A stretch of DNA of 63,431 nt, from the NCBI GenBank assembly GCA_964593455.1, contig CAZQHK010000029.1:1-63431 (forward strand). The letters run 5' to 3'. Below the pieces are notes generated by a model, which saw only the letters and a list, made by a program, of their open reading frames with translations, was not told the DNA's origin and ran no database searches. Of this stretch, positions 61,546 through 63,431 are shown piece after piece (within the stretch, counting starts at the first letter, position 1; each line of letters opens with the position of its first letter). Both the position numbers and the translations under genes were made by a program. The stretch comes from CAZQHK01 sp964593455. GTDB lineage: Bacteria > Muiribacteriota > CAYSPT01.

Positions 61546-61724
61546 CCCGGGAAATGCAGTGGTTTTCTACTACGACTCGAAAACAGCCACAGCTACTTCG
61601 TTACGCTCGGTTGCCTGTCCTCGACGTATCGCAGAGGATACGCCTGCGGAAGGCTCGGTCGCGTGCCTTGTATCTGAGGCTGTTTTCGTCGTCTCGTAAC
61701 GAAAACCACTGCATTTCCGGGCTA
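61543..61724. repeat. 182-bp foldback (MITE-like) element
   Basis: Terminal inverted repeats: 61543-61567 matches the reverse complement of 61701-61724 except for one extra G. A second pair of arms, 61578-61588 with 61678-61688 (CGAAAACAGCC), continues the palindrome inwards, and a small CGTATC/GATACG hairpin lies in the centre. It contains no coding frame with a ribosome site. The left end starts at the hypE stop codon; the right end is 23 bp before the next ATG. Confidence 0.75.
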
Positions 61725-61747
61725 GCCCGGAAAGTGTAGCGTAGCTG

Positions 61748-63367
61748 ATGTTCTTTGATCTGCTGATACGGAACGGACTGATTGTGGACGGTACCGGGAA
61801 AACCGCGTACCGGGCGGACCTGGCTGTTAACAGTAAGAAGATAGCGGACATAGGCGACCTGGCTCAAGCCCGGGCTCGCGTTGTTATTCCGGCCGAGGGG
61901 CTGGTGGTGGCGCCGGGATTTATCGATGCTCACAGCCATTCGGACCGCCGGCTGCTCGTGTATCCCCAGGCGGAAAGCAACCTGGTCCAGGGAATTACCA
62001 CGGTAATGGCCGGTCAGTGCGGATGCAGCGCAGCTCCCATCGATCCCGGAAAACGGCAGCAACTGGAAGAACGGTACCGCTTATCGCTGCCGCCGGAAGC
62101 GGAATACCGGATCACCTGGACGGGATTCGGAGAGTATCTCGATCATGCCGAAGGAGTAAAACTGGGAGTTAACCTGGCTTGCCTGGCGGGTCACGGCGCG
62201 ATCAGGGCGGTGGTCATGGGTGATGAGGACCGCGCCCCCGGCCCACTCGACCTGAAAAAAATGAAACAGCATACCGCGGAATCGATGGAAGCCGGTGCTT
62301 TTGGTCTCTCGTCCGGCCTTATATATCCTCCCGGTATGTTTTCTTCCACCGAAGAACTTATCGCCTTGGCTCAAGTGGCCGCTCGGTATGAACGTATTTA
62401 CACGTCCCATATCCGTGGGGAAGGAGACACTGTTCTGGAGGCGGTAGACGAGGCGATTTCCATCGGTCGGCGGGCAAAACTCCCCGTGCACATCTCTCAC
62501 CACAAGGTATCCGGACGGAAAAACTGGGGCCGGAGCCGTGAGACACTGGCGCTTATGCAGGGAGCTTGCGAGCAAGGGATCGATATCACTCTTGATCAAT
62601 ACCCTTATTTGGCGGGAGCAACTCCCCTCTCGACGCTGCTGCCGCCGTGGGCCCACGAAGGTGGAACAGAACGACTTCTGAAGCGGTTGCGGGACGACTC
62701 TGCTAAGAAGCGTCTTCGCCGGGATATGAAGCGAGGGCTCCCCGGGTGGGAAAACTTCGCCCGTGATCTGGGCTGGGAAAACATCGTGGTTTCCTTCGTC
62801 CGCTCCGACGGGAACAAGCAGGCGGAGGGACATTCCATCCCGGATATCAAGTCTATGCGAAATGAACCCGATGAATTCACCACCCTCTTTAATCTCCTGG
62901 TGGAAGAAGAAGATACTCCCGGGATGATAATTTTCTCCATGTGCGAAGATGACGTTCGCCGTATCATGCGCCACCCGTTGCAGATGGTGGGAACCGATGC
63001 CTCGAGCATTGCTTCCGGCGGTCCGTTTGCCTGCGGCAAACCGCACCCCCGCCATTTCGGCACCTGCCCGAAAGTGCTGGGACGTTACGTGCGGGAGTAC
63101 GGGGTACTGACCCTGGAAGAGGCGGTGAAGAAAATGACGTCTCTCCCGGCTGACTGCTACGGTATTCGCGACCGGGGAGTTATCCGAACGGGAATGTGTG
63201 CCGACCTGACCGTCTTTAATCCGGAAACCGTTATCGACAAGGCTACCTACCGTGATCCCCACCGGTTGCCCGATGGAATCGAGTACGTATTTGTCAACGG
63301 AATTGCGGCGGTGAAACAAGGTGTTTGTACCGGCAATTTAGCCGGTAAGGTCTTGAGGAAAAGCTAA
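61748..63367 (+). CDS. N-acyl-D-amino-acid deacylase family amidohydrolase
   Basis: A 539-residue metal-dependent amidohydrolase of the D-aminoacylase/dihydroorotase group. It has the N-terminal beta-sandwich (DLLIRNGLIVDGTGKTAYRADLAV), then the metal motif VAPGFIDAHSHSD (HxH), GQCGCSAAP with the family cysteine, SSGLIYPPGMFSS, TSHIRGEG and VHISHHKVSG (later histidines), GTDASSIASGG (catalytic aspartate) and the C-terminal sandwich ADLTVFNPETV. Such enzymes free D-amino acids or N-terminal groups from N-acyl compounds. No clear ribosome site precedes ATG 61748; the foldback element lies directly upstream. It need not be functionally tied to the hyp genes. Confidence 0.92.
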   Translation: MFFDLLIRNGLIVDGTGKTAYRADLAVNSKKIADIGDLAQARARVVIPAEGLVVAPGFIDAHSHSDRRLLVYPQAESNLVQGITTVMAGQCGCSAAPIDPGKRQQLEERYRLSLPPEAEYRITWTGFGEYLDHAEGVKLGVNLACLAGHGAIRAVVMGDEDRAPGPLDLKKMKQHTAESMEAGAFGLSSGLIYPPGMFSSTEELIALAQVAARYERIYTSHIRGEGDTVLEAVDEAISIGRRAKLPVHISHHKVSGRKNWGRSRETLALMQGACEQGIDITLDQYPYLAGATPLSTLLPPWAHEGGTERLLKRLRDDSAKKRLRRDMKRGLPGWENFARDLGWENIVVSFVRSDGNKQAEGHSIPDIKSMRNEPDEFTTLFNLLVEEEDTPGMIIFSMCEDDVRRIMRHPLQMVGTDASSIASGGPFACGKPHPRHFGTCPKVLGRYVREYGVLTLEEAVKKMTSLPADCYGIRDRGVIRTGMCADLTVFNPETVIDKATYRDPHRLPDGIEYVFVNGIAAVKQGVCTGNLAGKVLRKS

Positions 63368-63431
63368 AAAATGTCATTGTAGTTTGTTGATACTATTTTA
63401 TATGGATTAACGCCTCCATTGTTGTCAGCTC

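Noticed and set aside
61546..61747. Riboswitch upstream of the deacylase gene
   Set aside because: The structure is a nearly perfect end-to-end palindrome, as in foldback elements; no known riboswitch core was recognised.

Overview
The window looks like a chromosomal segment of an uncultured Gram-negative bacterium from a deep, poorly characterised lineage. Signs of two membranes are a Lol-like ABC exporter with a LolA-like protein, an outer-membrane beta-barrel ending in an aromatic residue, and many signal peptides. Signs of an unusual lineage are a Hanks-type kinase with two sets of seven WD40 repeats, HEAT/STAS/PilZ fusions, dockerin-like calcium loops, and a class I HMG-CoA reductase inside a three-domain fusion. 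The phylum cannot be fixed from these genes alone. No rRNA, tRNA, CRISPR array or intact insertion sequence was seen. A run of 100 N marks an assembly gap at 11331-11430.

Layout. 1-4732: a von Willebrand A protein with a pilin-like N-terminus (cut by the window edge), then an AT-rich spacer and an AT-rich membrane/spermidine-synthase fusion. 4772-8796 (minus): TPR lipid-side protein, methyltransferase and YgiQ radical SAM protein in one operon. 8929-13591: glycine-zipper secreted protein, and the kinase-WD40 receptor divergent from it. 13604-19807 (minus): prephenate dehydratase, then a probable operon of ABC ATPase, two FtsX-type permeases, a tail-anchored unknown and a LolA-like protein. 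19991-25178: the PilZ-HMG-CoA reductase-phosphotransferase fusion followed by a tail-anchored protein, a TPR protein and an MBL hydrolase. 25179-27232: intergenic structured repeats around one secreted protein. 27233-29558: outer-membrane barrel and STAS protein, convergent.

29741-38743 is the least ordinary part. A HEAT-STAS-YcgR/PilZ fusion is followed by a separately promoted five-gene run: HEAT/membrane/OB-like protein, GspI-like and GspJ-like proteins that lack a prepilin motif, a pilin-like anchored protein with four EF-hand/dockerin loops, and a large secreted beta-rich protein. I infer a divergent pseudopilus or surface assembly, possibly under cyclic-di-GMP control. 38762-39828 holds a tandem pair of secreted paralogues of unknown family.

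39904-46753 (minus) encodes a complete oligopeptide importer (OppB, C, D, F, then a lone receiver protein, then OppA). 47071-49832: a two-domain cyclic-nucleotide sensor, a dipeptidase whose 5' end carries an apparent one-base frameshift, and an HD phosphohydrolase. 49833-50853 is a 1 kb non-coding region with a 341-bp sequence repeated almost perfectly at a 398-bp period; pieces of the same repeat occur near 25.3, 26.8 and 46.9 kb. 50854-56680: BI-1/YccA membrane protein, MBL hydrolase, SGNH-TPR protein and a membrane-fused metallopeptidase. 56829-61545: hydrogenase maturation genes hypF-hypC-hypD-hypE, ended by a 182-bp foldback element whose first three bases are the hypE stop codon, followed by a D-aminoacylase-type amidohydrolase.
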